A stretch of 64,000 nucleotides of DNA from contig JACGWO010000006.1 of the NCBI GenBank assembly GCA_034509735.1, positions 2,061,001 to 2,125,000 on the forward strand, in the 5' to 3' direction. Position numbers and translations under genes: made by a program. Positions 48,797 to 60,697 of this stretch are shown here, in pieces (the first letter of the stretch is position 1; each line of letters opens with the position of its first letter). This DNA comes from Sesamum alatum. Its lineage: Eukaryota; Streptophyta; Magnoliopsida; Lamiales; Pedaliaceae. The notes beneath the pieces are model-generated. The model saw only the letters and a program-made list of their open reading frames with translations. It had not been told where the DNA came from and ran no database searches.

Positions 48797-50046
48797 ATTG
48801 ATATTAATTATATAATTATCACTCACAAGAAGAAAAAAAAAATCCCTTAGAGGAGGGGGGGGGGTGTAGGGGTATTTTGACATAAATAGTCACGGGCTTA
48901 TGGGCATTAAAAATATTCTATAACTTATTTTAAAGACTGAATCATTAAAGTTAAAATAAATCAAAAGTGAGGAGATTTAAAAACTCTAATAAAGTGACTA
49001 ACTTTGACCTACAACATATTGGTATTTGCATTATGTATAGTATTTGGTGAATATGTGAAGACCAATATATCCTCCCATTTTGGTAAAATTTTATTTACCA
49101 CAAATGTAAAAAAGGATAACCTGCGTAATTATATCACATTAATATAATATAAATCTTATTACTAACATAAAAATTATTTTTTATTATTTAATATTTTTTT
49201 ATTACAACTCATCACACAAAAAAAGAAACAAAAAGAAAATAGAGAGGGTCCGGCTAAACTAATTAAAGCATCTTTATAAGCTCATCACCTTATAAAAACA
49301 TTTTTTAAAGTTTTATAAAATATATATCTTCTTCTGAAAATATGTTTATAAAGGACTTTTGAATAAAATAAGACTGTGAAGTTTACACGATATTAGTAAT
49401 GATAATTTTATGATTAATATGATCTTATTTTTAGATTTATAAGCTTATTCTCTGAAAAAAATCACCTAAGATTTTTCAACACCTTATATAAATTTTCAAA
49501 TATCTTATAAGATGTTTTGAACAACATATAAACTTTAAAAAATGCTTAGATATCCCCATAACTACGTCACATATAAATAAAATAATAATAATAATAATAA
49601 TATTTCTTTTTTTTGAAACATAAGAAAGTAAACTCAACAATAATAATAAAAATAGAAAAGAAATTTCGAAACATACGAAAGTAAACTCTCCACGTAAGAA
49701 CTTCAATCTACGTACTGAAATTCTTAGTAAGGAGTTAATTAGATCGAAATCTGAGGAAATATTAATTAATGTACGTTTGACAAATGCGTATTAGGCATGA
49801 AATGCATTTAATTAAGATTAATGTGTACTTCATTTACGTTAACATAAGCTCAATTATTACTGTACGTACTATTAATGACCAAATAAAAATTAAAAAAATG
49901 AGTGGGAATTGTTTGTTAATCAATCACAAAGCACATGGCTTAGATGTCATATATGTACGTACTTGATCCATCCTTTAATTGGGGTGTATAAAAGTTAAAC
50001 CCCTTATTTATTCAGGCGTTTTTTTCATTTAAAAATTTAAAAATTC
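48797..50046. other. Intergenic, no gene seen
   Basis: AT-rich. A degraded element with CTTATAAG motifs is possible at 49258-49555, resembling 59976-60324. (AAT)n at 49578-49601. Confidence 0.45.
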
Positions 50047-50056
50047 ATGATAATTA

Positions 50057-50307
50057 GGTAAATTATATAAACACCTGAAGTTAGGTTTATTTATAAAAAT
50101 ACTTCATATCTTTTGTAAAATTACAGCTACACCCCCTGAGAGGTGTTAGTGTAATATTTTTCAATGAATATTAGTGTAAATTTTGTCTTTAAATAAAGGG
50201 TGTAGTTGTAATACAACTATAATTCAGAAGGTGTAGTCGCAATTTGCACAAAATAGGAGGTATTCGTGTATTTTAATCTAATCTCAAGGGTATCGCTATA
50301 ATCTATC
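50057..50307. mobile_element. Foldback element with ~10-bp target duplication
   Basis: Starts GGTAAATTATATAAACACC and ends GCTATAATCTATC. Flanks ATGATAATTA and ATAATAATTA match in 9 of 10 bases. Arms share ACACCCCCTGAGAGGTG and its complements. Confidence 0.55.
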
Positions 50308-50317
50308 ATAATAATTA

Positions 50318-51303
50318 TGCTGACATATTATTAATCAACTAATTGAATATCATTTTTTTTGTCTTCAATAAATTTTGTCAGATTTTATTTTTAGATTATT
50401 TTATTAACTTGTATTTTTCTTTTTCTTTTTCAACTCCTATTTCTCTTTTTTCTCTCTCTTTCTTTTTATTAATGTCTCATAACTTTCTTTGACTTTTTAA
50501 TATATTTTAGTAATCCAATTATCATAGATACTTAAAAAAATAATAATTAGTTTCTAAAATTTAAAATTGAATGTGCACAAACAGTTGAATAATTGTCCAA
50601 TGATAAATAAATTCTCCCAATGAAAACAATTATTATATTCTAAGATTATGTATGAGGGACCGAATTGCAATACAAAATGGAAAGCAAAGCACTAAAATAA
50701 TTTTCTATAAAAAAGGAAAATTTTATAGGTGTAATGTGGGAAAATCCCCTGTTTGAAGGACAATTTCGAAGTGAATTGAAAAAACAAAGACGTTGAAGTC
50801 AAAATCAAATGTTGGGACTAAAATGAATTTTGATCTTTATAGTGCAAGCAGGATTTCAGTCAACACTCAAACAGAGTCACATTCAGAAAAAAAATACTTG
50901 TGGAATTGAGCATCATCATAGATCTATCTTGTTCTGATGAAACTTGATGCGCCAAAGGTGAAGATATTTTCCCAGTCTGGACATGCAAACATGAGAATTA
51001 CACCTGAAAATTATATATAAAAGAAAAGAAATATCGAGGCAAATAACAGCATCAAACGAACTACAGGGGTCTCAAGGGGAATAAGATGAAAATACCCATT
51101 CAGCATAGAGCCATTACAGTAGAGTATAAGTTTAGCTCGAGCGCATAGAAAGTAGACCAACGCCCCTTCTCGACTATATTACCACATAATACAATTCGGG
51201 ATCAACTCCGGATTTTCTCACAGCGTCTCCTATGCTAGAGTGCTGAGACATCGTTCTCCATCACCAGCAGATCCAAATAAAAAACTATAATCAATTCATC
51301 TTT
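50318..51303 (-). other. Downstream flank / 3' UTR of the TFIIA gamma gene
   Basis: No exon visible. The part nearest 51303 is probably the 3' UTR. Confidence 0.4.
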
Positions 51304-53246
51304 TCACTGAGTTAGTAACTTGGAGTCGCATGCAACAATCTTGACAGAATCGACAGTTTCCTGGCCTTCCTCGCTTTTGAGCTGAGCGTTTTGTAAGATG
51401 AAGGTCCAAACGTTGTCACAGAATCGATAGGTGTGGAGATGTCCCTGTAGCAGCAAGGTGATGGAGAAAACAAAATGCATAGAGTTGTATCATTCAGCGG
51501 TTCCACCCCAAAAATTGAAGTTTACTAGGCTACGGAAAGAAGAAATAGAGGCAATGCAAGTGCGGGTGTTCCAAACAATTACAAGGACTACATATTTTAA
51601 GCCCACTCAAAAAAGAGAGAGACAAGAAAATGGGAGAAAGAGGAAGGGTCTGTCAAATAACCGTGCTACTGCATCAAAGAACTTCCAAATGATTGTTGTG
51701 GTATGTTTGGTGGTAGCTCTGCCTTTTTCCTTGTTAACATCACACTATTTCAAATAGGTAACTAAATGCAAAATAATCTATGAAGTCAAATAAGGTGTAA
51801 AGCAGTTAACCAATTGAACCAGGACTAGTTCCACCAGAAAGTTCTCGAGATTCAAAAACTATTTCTTCCAATGCATGACAATCTTTAAGATAAAAGATGA
51901 TACATGCCAAGTTCAACAGGAGACAGCTTAAACTAGAAGTATCACCGGAATAGTTGTTCAAACTTTGCATATTTAGCAATGTAATCCATATATCCCCTTG
52001 AAACTTAGCCACTGGTCTAGTTTAACATCATATTATCATTTGTTTGCTTATGTGCTGCTTTTATACTATAATGTTAAATAGATCAGCATTACCTGTAGAG
52101 AGGTTGTGACGACATACATCTATTCCACTAGTAACATTATTACTCATTATGACATATTCTTCAATCTATTTTCTCATAATAATAATAATAGTAAGATCCA
52201 CATAAAGCAATGAACTGATTTTCAATTTCAAAACAGATGCTCTCAGGAGAGTAAACCTGAAAAAGCCACACACACAAGCATAAAGGCACAGATATCCAAC
52301 AAGTCAACTTCCCCAGCCAATAAGCCGACTTAATTCAGAAATCACTTGTAACTAATGCAGAGGCACAAACATAGTCTTAACAATATCCTCTTCCATAACA
52401 CGAAAAACCATTTACCTTAATGGAAACTTTGCTCTTCACCTCACTTTCTAGAGCTTCAGTCATTGACTGCAAACCAAGGAAGCAACAACATTAAAGTTAA
52501 TTTAGTGGACAGTGTGCATGCAATTAACAGGTGAGGGCCAGCAGACAATCATGGAACCAAACTTCAATAAACCTTTATTCATCAAGTTTCAAAACCATGC
52601 GTGTATGTTAGTTGTTTAAATTTGACTATATGACCTTGGACAACTTCTAATAGGCCATACTCCAAAAATCTCCAATCTTCACCCTATAAAAGTTTACCAT
52701 CTAGACAGTGGAACTTGAGTGAGGAAAAACATTGAAGAAAACGTTTTACACTTTTACGAGGTGTAGTTTTTAAAGAAAACACATAGCATACAAATATAGC
52801 TAAAAAGATCATTGGTAATTTACACAGCAATTGGGTTCCCATTTTCATGATTCTAATTACATTTAAATGGTAAACCAAAATAATAATCAACGGTTAGCAA
52901 CCAAAAGCTAGAGAAATTGTTCGTACATCAAATATTACATTCAAAAGGAGTAACTAAATTTCACTTCTAATTCGGTCTTCCAACAATCAATTGATATTCT
53001 TCAACTCTACCTAATTTTACAATGAAATCGACCTGTTTCATGATAACTAATTCTAAACCAGGTAGCTCAAGGATGCCGTAACCACCAATAATAATTAAAA
53101 CAATAGAAAGCGATAACCTTATCGAATTGAATCAGAACTTGAATGGCGAGTTCGGGGCTGAGAACTCCACTGGAAACCATCTGATCCAGCGTTTCCGTCA
53201 AACACATCCCGATCGTCGATCTCCTGTACAGCTCGAAAGTCGCCAT
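51304..53246 (-). CDS. TFIIA-gamma: Transcription initiation factor IIA gamma subunit
   Basis: Three exons, complement(53246-53118, 52466-52416, 51444-51304), join in phase 0 to 106 residues, the standard family length. Exon 1 reads MATFELYRRSTIGMCLTETL and ends VLIQFDK; exon 2 is SMTEALESEVKSKVSIK; exon 3 is GHLHTYRFCDNVWTFILQ...VKIVACDSKLLTQ. The N-terminal helices and C-terminal beta-barrel strands are complete. TFIIA binds TBP at the TATA box and stabilises the pre-initiation complex. Residue 39 is Ile. In rice TFIIA-gamma-5 this position is Val, and the recessive xa5 resistance allele has Glu, so this protein is of the ordinary type. A leader intron (about 53374-53270) is likely, with a donor ACCAG|GTGAAT and acceptor CTGTAG. 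Confidence 0.96.
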
Positions 53247-53374
53247 TCTTCTCCAACAACAGTACTACCCTACAGAAATCGCATCGAAAAGGTAAATCAA
53301 CAATCACAACCAAATTTCAGCTCCCGAAAAATCACCAAATCAAACATTTAATCATACAGGAATACAAATTCACC

Positions 53375-53490
53375 TGGTATTTCGATCGATTTGTCCTTAT
53401 TGATTCAGAAATTTATAGGGGTTTTAGAGAGAGAGAGAGAGGGAGAGAGAAGAGAGGGAAAGAGAGGGAGAGGAATTGGGGCTTTTTATA
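53375..53490 (-). promoter_or_regulatory. TFIIA gamma core promoter and leader exon
   Basis: Minus-strand TATAAAAAGC at 53481-53490, followed by a CT-rich leader (GA run 53428-53466 on the plus strand) and a probable donor at 53374. Confidence 0.6.
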
Positions 53491-53705
53491 CCCTAGATTT
53501 TAAGATGGGGGAATATATAGAGGAGTGCTGGAACAGCAAGAAGGCAACAGAAAGACGATCATACCCTTTCTGATTTCTTATTATTTAGCGCGATTCCACT
53601 CTGATTGTAAAATTCGTATCAGGGTTAGATCTGGGTTTATATACTTACTGAACCCCAATTACCCAAATTACCCACATCCCTCAACCCCCAGCCTAATTGT
53701 TATTT

Positions 53706-54415
53706 GGGATAATTATATTTACACCCTTGACTCATAATTTATTTATATAAATTATCCTTTGTTTTTTGTAAAATTAAATATACACCATCAAAAACTCAAC
53801 ATTATTTACATAAAGGTAAATTAGAGTTACCTCTCCTGATGTTGTACATAATTATAAATATCCCGTCGTTGTTTGAAAAAGCACAAATATCCCCCTAAGG
53901 TTTGTAGCATTCCTAAAAAATAACTCATTTTCATCCATTTTTATGGGTGAACTGACTAAAATGCCCTTATGCACTGAATTATCTTTATTTAATTTTTAAA
54001 AAAAATTGGGATAACAATGCGATGGGAGAGGTTTCTTAAGTTTTTTACGCAGAGCAACAATAATGCAATTTGCCTCGATTGATTTTTCTATAATTTTAAT
54101 AAAAAATTCAAGGGCAAAGTGTTTCAGGCCTTTGGTTAAAAATTACAAACCTCATGAGGGTATTTGTAATTTTTCAAATAACGATGAGGTATTTGTAATT
54201 ATATCAAACCTCAATAAATGTAATTGTAATTTACCTTTTACATAAATTACTCCTACATTTGAAAAATTATATATACACACTCCCAGAATACGTCAACATC
54301 ACTACACAAATTATTGTACTTTTTGACTTTAGAGATGGTTTATGTAATTACACAAAAGACATGAATAATTTGTGCAAATAGACCATAGATGAGTTATTGT
54401 GCATATAATTATCCC
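53706..54415. mobile_element. Foldback FB2 element carrying a nested FB1
   Basis: Starts GGGATAATTATATTTACACC and ends with CATATAATTATCCC. Flanked by an exact 9-bp repeat, TTGTTATTT, at 53697-53705 and 54416-54424. Its centre is interrupted by the FB1 copy at 53813-54236. Confidence 0.78.
53813..54236. mobile_element. Foldback FB1 copy nested in FB2
   Basis: Starts AAGGTAAATTA and ends TAATTTACCT, flanked by TTTACATA at 53805-53812 and 54237-54244. Internal CCTAAGGTTTGTAGC, ATGCCCTTATGCACTGAATT and CAAACCTCAATAAATG are FB1 blocks. Confidence 0.72.
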
Positions 54416-54773
54416 TTGTTATTTCACGGAGCAAACCGTATCCAATGCACGTCTATAATTTACAACTTTTTAATAGTAATTTAATTAAATAAAAAAGAAT
54501 AAATACAAAATAAATAAATAATAAAAATAATAAAACAAGTTAACCTTAAACTTGCATAAATGAAAATTTATTGATAAAAAATTTTAAAAGATGTAGGAAA
54601 AAGTAAGTATATTTGAGGATATTATAGTCCACACAAATATTTTCAATCAAAATTAGTTACTATATGCACAATTAAAAAATTATCATATTTACTAAAAATG
54701 AATAAAATATAATAAATAATTAATCAAAACAAAAAAATAATTTTAAATGTATATCAATAAAAAATAAAAAAAT

Positions 54774-55011
54774 GGGATAAGTACAATTTACCCCCTGTGA
54801 TATAAGAAATAAGCAAAAACAACCCCGTCAAAAAATAATTAGCAAATTATTTCCCTGTATTTTGATAAATGAAGCATATTAATTCCTATCAAGGGAAAAC
54901 ACAGGAGGTTAATTTGCTTCGTTTTAAGATCACATAAGATAATTGGTTAATTATTTTTTCACATAGGGCTTTTTGCTCATTTCTTATATCCTTGTAAATT
55001 GCATTTATCCC
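54774..55011. mobile_element. Foldback MITE with 10-bp target duplication
   Basis: Starts GGGATAAGTACAATTTACCC and ends AAATTGCATTTATCCC. Flanks are an exact 10-bp repeat, ATAAAAAAAT, at 54764-54773 and 55012-55021. TGATATAAGAAATAAGCAAAA on the left pairs with GCTCATTTCTTATATC on the right. Confidence 0.7.
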
Positions 55012-55190
55012 ATAAAAAAATATTGTTAGCTGCATTTTAAGTAATCTGCATTTTGCCCGTCATGGTGGTTATTCTAATGGTCTGCCGTTTAATAAATTGT
55101 ACAAATATTATATTTTTAATATTTAATAATTTATACTATGTATTAAGATTAAGAGCCTTATAGAAACTAACTTGGTTGTTATTATATTAA

Positions 55191-55617
55191 GGGTTAATTA
55201 TAGTTAGATCTCTTTGAAAATATGAAATTACATTTTTTTTCAAAAAAAATTCAAAATTACACTTACACTCCTTTCAAAAATTATTTATTTACACTTTTGG
55301 ATGGAAAATATTTACATCAACAAAAAAATTACATAAATTTTTTATTTTGCCCCTCATTTAACATTTTTATAAATATTTTTGTACTTATAAGGGGATAAAT
55401 GTAAGGTATATATAGAGAGTGAGTTAAGAATATCATTTTTTTTTTTCTTATAAGTACAAAATTATTACAAGGGGGTGTTAAATGAGGGGTAATGAAAAAT
55501 TATAAAATTTTGTTTGTTAATGCCAGCATTTTTCGTCAAAATCACTACAAAATGGGGTCAGGTGTAAGCAACGAATTAATTTCGCATTTTTAGAGAAAGT
55601 TTTAGCGTAATTAACCC
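55191..55617. mobile_element. Foldback MITE, family FB3, second copy (9-bp TSD)
   Basis: Starts GGGTTAATTATAG and ends GCGTAATTAACCC. Exact 9-bp repeat TTATATTAA at 55182-55190 and 55618-55626. Shares ATTTTTGTACTTATAA and CTTATAAGTACAAAATTATT around the loop with the copy at 19112-19610. Confidence 0.8.
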
Positions 55618-55626
55618 TTATATTAA

Positions 55627-56205
55627 CTTGTAAGACTACCCCTCTACCACTCTCAGAATTACATCAAAGCATTTATATAATTGTAATTTTATACTGATCC
55701 AACTCAATGTTATTATTATAATTTTTTGAGTAGATTGATTGCGATCATCAATATTAAATATTTATATTTAACAATTACCGATAACTATAACAATCATATA
55801 ATAATTATCAATATTAAATTAACTCGTGTGCTTCACCGCATCCACACTTTATTTTTTTTGGAAAATACGGGAAATAGTTTTGTAATCTTAAATGTTTTTA
55901 TTATTTTTAGTATATTTATTTTTGTTTGATTTGGTTAATGTAACTTTATCGAGTGTGCCCGACTGCTAATTTATATGATTTATGTGGAAATAATTCATTA
56001 ATTTGTATGTTTGTAGTAATTATGACTCGGGGTAAGGCTTGAAGAAGGTGGGCCATATCTTAACAGGCTTTGGTTTAAGTATGTATGGGCCTATTTCTTT
56101 CTGTTCCTCAAGTATGGTCCAACTCATTTATCATATTGGGCCAAATGGACTTAGAAAAGGGCAAGGACAATGTTGATAATCACAGACATTCATTTAAAGA
56201 TTACA
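55627..56205. other. Intergenic, no gene seen
   Basis: AT-rich. A short frame at 55726-55929 has no recognisable content. Confidence 0.5.
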
Positions 56206-56209
56206 TAAT

Positions 56210-56600
56210 TTTATTAAGTATTAAGAATATATTTATAATTTTTTAAATAACGAGAGAGTATTTGTAATTATGTCAAATTTTAAAGAAGCTCGTTGAGATT
56301 TACCTTTTTATTTGAAAATGTGTAAACAAATTGGATGAGCTAGATCGATATATTTGAAAAATATTAAAAAATATATATACTTAATTTATTAAAAAATTCA
56401 TATTTTTTTAAAAAATAAGTAAAATTATAATTTATAATCCACAAAGGTATTTCGATCGATTCACCCCAAAAATAGATGAAAACTTAATGGAGACTGACGG
56501 TTAGGCTAGTTATTGGACGATCATAATTTTTTTTAACAATAATGGGGTATTCGTAATTACACCAAAACTCATGGGAGCTTATTGTAATTTACTTTAATAA
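56210..56600. repeat. Partial FB1 foldback copy
   Basis: Contains ATTTTTTAAATAACGAGAGAGT, ATTTGTAATTATGTCAAA, GGTATTTCGATCGATTCACC and the right end GCTTATTGTAATTTAC. Confidence 0.45.
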
Positions 56601-56624
56601 AAAAGTCACTTTTTGACGAGTATA

Positions 56625-56755
56625 ACACACTTGTCACGTAATAGTTGTATAACTCGGAAAAAAATAATAATCGCATAACAAGTACAAATAACACTTACAA
56701 TGTGATTAATTTTGTGAAATCAAATCTAATTTGAATGAGAATTTTACTACATACG
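56625..56755. repeat. Dispersed palindromic repeat, third copy
   Basis: CACTTGTCACGTAATAG, ATAATAATCGCATAACAAGT and ACACTTACAATGTGATTAAT follow the order of 14150-14325 and 17695-17850. Confidence 0.35.
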
Positions 56756-56759
56756 TACA

Positions 56760-58095
56760 AGAACAAATTTATTAACAACAAAATATTCGTACTTATGTTT
56801 TTCATACAAATTTAATTAAGCCCGAAGATGTTGTTAGGCAAAAGGTCACATATCACACGTACATTAGTTCTATGCTATGATTTGAGTCCGAAACCGGCAT
56901 GAATTATTACAGAACCAAAAGAACAGAACAAAACATCAACAAAGTACGTACGATATTGACGTGCACCAATTGAGTTGTCAATTTGTATTCAAATTCATGC
57001 ACTAAGGTGAAATATTTGTCTATATATGTAGGGTCAATTTGTAGTTCAAACTTCAAATAAGCACATGAAATTAATGTTTTTTTTTTACGAAGTAGTTCTC
57101 TTTATTGTTACGTTTTTTTATGTCGTGACTTAAAATATCAATGAAAAGTAAAGCTTATCGTTTTTGTAAGGATGTTTTATGAATTGATAACTGTTCAGCC
57201 TATAATATTTGATTCAATAAAGATTAGACTTTCATGTAACTATTGTGTTTACGGGACTATAGTGATCAAACTAAGTATGTGTTATTAAGATCTAATAGAA
57301 AGAAAATTTTGTAACAATTAGATTTTTCGAATTATGAAAAGGGTGAAATTGCAGCTTTCATTCCACTGGATCAGAAAGCTTTACGGGAACAACTAAACCT
57401 TAATCTTTTAAGAACACAATAAAGTCCATCCTTTTCATTGACGGAAATTACTTTTTTAATAAATTTATCACGTGAGTTGCACATGCACGCCATTTTAGTT
57501 TGTTGGAGGAAAATATTTATACGAACGACACATTATGGAAGAAAAAATTGGCACCTTTTTGTGCCCTAACAACATTGTTTGCCCTTTCATTGGGTCTGCA
57601 TAGCAGCTTCAAAAAATATTCTGAAAATTCGCTATGCAAAACACAGACGATATTGTAAGAGAAAATTTAACTTCTTGAAGGTGTCTGAAACATCTCAAAA
57701 TGTAACCAACTTTGATCGCTAAAGCAACCCATCTAAAATTATTGTGGACGTTCGACAATCTAGGGTGAGATTTTATGCGCGTTATTTGACCCGAGGTAGA
57801 GGTGAATATGAATTTTTTATGTGGATCTACCTATTAATGTGCACCAGATCAGCTGTAATAGTTTTGGATTTGTTGCCTCGGTTGATCAATGCATCGTATC
57901 AACTGTAATGATTGTTTTTTATTTACTTTGAAATTGTTGTTGGTAATTTTAAAAATATTATTATAATGTTGTGCACTGAACATTATAAAAATATGTTGGT
58001 TGCTTTATACTGTTGTATTTTTTATTTTTATTTTTTTAAAAAGGTGAGGAATTGCCAATTAAGTTGCAAAATTGGAATGGTCTTTCTTTAGAAAA
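56760..58095. other. Intergenic, no gene seen
   Basis: No exon, RNA gene or bordered repeat is recognisable. Confidence 0.5.
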
Positions 58096-58099
58096 ATTT

Positions 58100-58378
58100 T
58101 AACATTTAATCATGGCTAATTGTCATGATTAAAAACAAATAAGTGAATAGTCATTCACGTACCACGATCATATAACGGTTATTGGTCGTGGTATTTACGA
58201 GTGTTGCTAAAACATTAGCCATGGCAAAAATATTTGTTATGGCTCATAACCATGGCAAAAAGAATTTTTATGGTGGATATTTTAGATTTTTGCTTAACTA
58301 TGATTAATAATAATTATTTATCATGATTTTATTCCGTAGCCAATAAATTTATAGTCAATAGTGATTTTTCTTCCAGTG
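58100..58378. repeat. Degenerate CACTA-like MITE
   Basis: Ends TTTTTCTTCCAGTG, as expected for a CACTA right end. The interior repeats CATGGCAAAAA and TAATCATGGCTAATTGTCATG motifs. The left end is not found. Confidence 0.3.
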
Positions 58379-58379
58379 A

Positions 58380-59370
58380 TTAATCATCATGTCTTTTTAC
58401 GGAAACTTCAATATAAAAATCCACCTACCACATGCAACAAACAAGTACCAATAAAACAACATACTTGAAAATAACAATCCCTATTAACTATGCTTAAAAT
58501 TAGTTTAGTTTATTCTTAAAAAAGATAAGATTAATTAACGTTAAATGCTGTCTTAACTCTTAATAGGTTTCGTGCAAGAAACATGCATGCATGTTCCAAA
58601 TCATGCAAATTAAGACACAATTGTTCAATAAAATTGCTTTAAACCTACGTACTCAAACCTCTATAATCGCATGCAATAATATTCTTTTCATGCAAATTCT
58701 TATTTTTCAAACGATCTTGTTTGGATGTTTCAATAATTAATTTCCGAATATAATTCACATAAGTTTTTCGTCCTTAAATCAAATACTTTTTGACTCAGGG
58801 GTACATAAAAATAAAGCCACCTACCCCATATATATAATTTAGACATGTGAATAATGCAAACACAACCCCTAGCGTGCCCTAATTCCCAACCTTAATAATT
58901 TATTCCTCATTTTTTATTTATTTATATTTTTACATGTTTTCAAATGAATAAAAATAAAAATCTCCAACTTTATAATTTGCAATTATTAGAGCACGCAATA
59001 GTTTAATTGTGGTCCACCAAAGTTAGGCTGTCCTTCTCGAAGTCGTGTTCAAATCACATGATTAAAGGAATCAACTATTTCTAAATAATTATAAATTTTC
59101 GTTAAAAATAATTAAACTTTAGCTACAATCTAAGTATTATATATATTGCTAGTGTTATTATTTTAATTTTTTTAGCTACAAGTATAAGAAAGTATAAGTA
59201 AAAAATTAATTTATGAGCATGTATGCAACGATTTTGATCTTTATAACAAACTCATAAAGGCATTATATTGTGAGTTTGTTTAAAATTAAGGTAGTAATTA
59301 ATTGAATGATAAACACAGTTAAAACATACCTACAACGTCTGATCAAACAATAAAATGTTCAAATGTTACT
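58380..59370. other. Intergenic, no gene seen
   Basis: AT-rich. Nothing coding recognised. Confidence 0.5.
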
Positions 59371-59381
59371 ATACTTATTAT

Positions 59382-59884
59382 GGGATTAAATATAATTTTG
59401 GTTCCGTTTTTTTTGGATTTTGGTATTTTAGTTCTTTATCTTTCTAGGGTAGCAAATAGATCTTGTATTTTTTTATTTTTTCGTGATTTTGATCGTTCAG
59501 TCGCCAGAATTTACAAATATTGTCGGATTTTTTTATTTAATTTGGCGTTTTTGTTCCTATTGGTCAATTTAATGGACCAAAATTGCGAAAACTTAAAAGT
59601 TACAGGACCTATTTGCTACACTAGAAAGATAAATGACTAAAACGTCAAAATATAAAAGATATAGGATGAAAAATTGGTTCCATGATGACAGGAATTGACC
59701 AATGGGAACAAAAATCACAAATTAAAAAGATTTTCGGTAATATTTGCAAACTCCAGTGACTGAAGGACCAAAATCGCGGAAAATTAAAATATTACAGGAC
59801 CTATTTAAATTTGTTAACCTAGAAAGATAAATGACTAAAATGCCAAAAATACAAAAGATACAAGACGAAAAATACATTTAACCC
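59382..59884. mobile_element. Foldback MITE, family FB5 (9-bp TSD)
   Basis: Starts GGGATTAAATATAATTTTGG and ends AAATACATTTAACCC. Exact 9-bp repeat ACTTATTAT at 59373-59381 and 59885-59893. Inner blocks ATTTTAGTTCTTTATCTTTC and GAAAGATAAATGACTAAAAT are complementary. Confidence 0.78.
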
Positions 59885-59975
59885 ACTTATTATGTGATCA
59901 ATTATTCTCTCTAAATTGTATATATAAGTATATATATGACACGTATAATAATACACTCATATGTGACTAGTTTTA

Positions 59976-60324
59976 GAGAGTGTTTGGCTAAGGTTATTTA
60001 AAATAACTTATAAGATATTAGATCTTATTTTAAAAATACGTTCACGAAGTCTTTGCATAACATAAAATGAAGGAGCTGATAAAACGTTACTAATGACAAA
60101 TTTGTAATTAATTTGAAAGAATTTATTACGATTTTAGAAATAAATTAACAACTCTTTTATTCTTTTTTTTTTTTCAAGATCTTATAAACTAACATCTTAT
60201 TTTTAGAGTTTTAAAAAACTTTTTTTCCAACAAAATTTATCAAACACTTTATAACATCTTACGTGTTCTAAAACATCTTATAATATATTTTAAAAAGAGT
60301 TATAAACTTATCCAAACAGCCTCT
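59976..60324. mobile_element. hAT-like inverted-repeat element
   Basis: Edges GAGAGTGTTTGGCTAAG and CTTATCCAAACAGCCTCT form an imperfect inverted repeat. Flanks TAGTTTTA and TAGTTTAA match in 7 of 8 bases, the duplication length of hAT elements. It lies about 290 bp before the TATA box of the next gene. Confidence 0.5.
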
Positions 60325-60612
60325 TAGTTTAATGATATCTAATCTGAATTGAGATTTTCAAGAATTTAATTAAGCTCAACTTGAATGCATACAACTCATG
60401 TAATCATATATTTGTATAAAAAGAAATTGACTTGAAAGAATTATAACTATGAATTCTAAGTTGGCATTCTTTAATTTCTTGTAAATTAAATATACCCCAA
60501 TTTTGGAGCAAATATTGTAAAGCTTATAACATAATTTAATTTATTATTTTTATTATTATTCTATTTTATTTTTTTAAGCTTGAAGCTGCTTAGTGGTTTC
60601 TTGGTCCCGGCT

Positions 60613-60620
60613 TATATATA
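60613..60620 (+). promoter_or_regulatory. TATA box of the proline-rich protein gene
   Basis: TATATATA in CGGCTTATATATACAGCG. It lies downstream of the first ATG of the open frame (60593), so that ATG cannot be the start. Confidence 0.55.
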
Positions 60621-60697
60621 CAGCGTTATCCAAACAGACCCCTCACAATCACTTGGGCAAAGAAACGAAAATGCCTGCTGTCAAAAGCATCAAGAAA

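Noticed and set aside
60593..60670. N-terminal extension of the proline-rich protein
   Set aside because: The ATG at 60593 lies upstream of the TATA box and its peptide is unlike the family.
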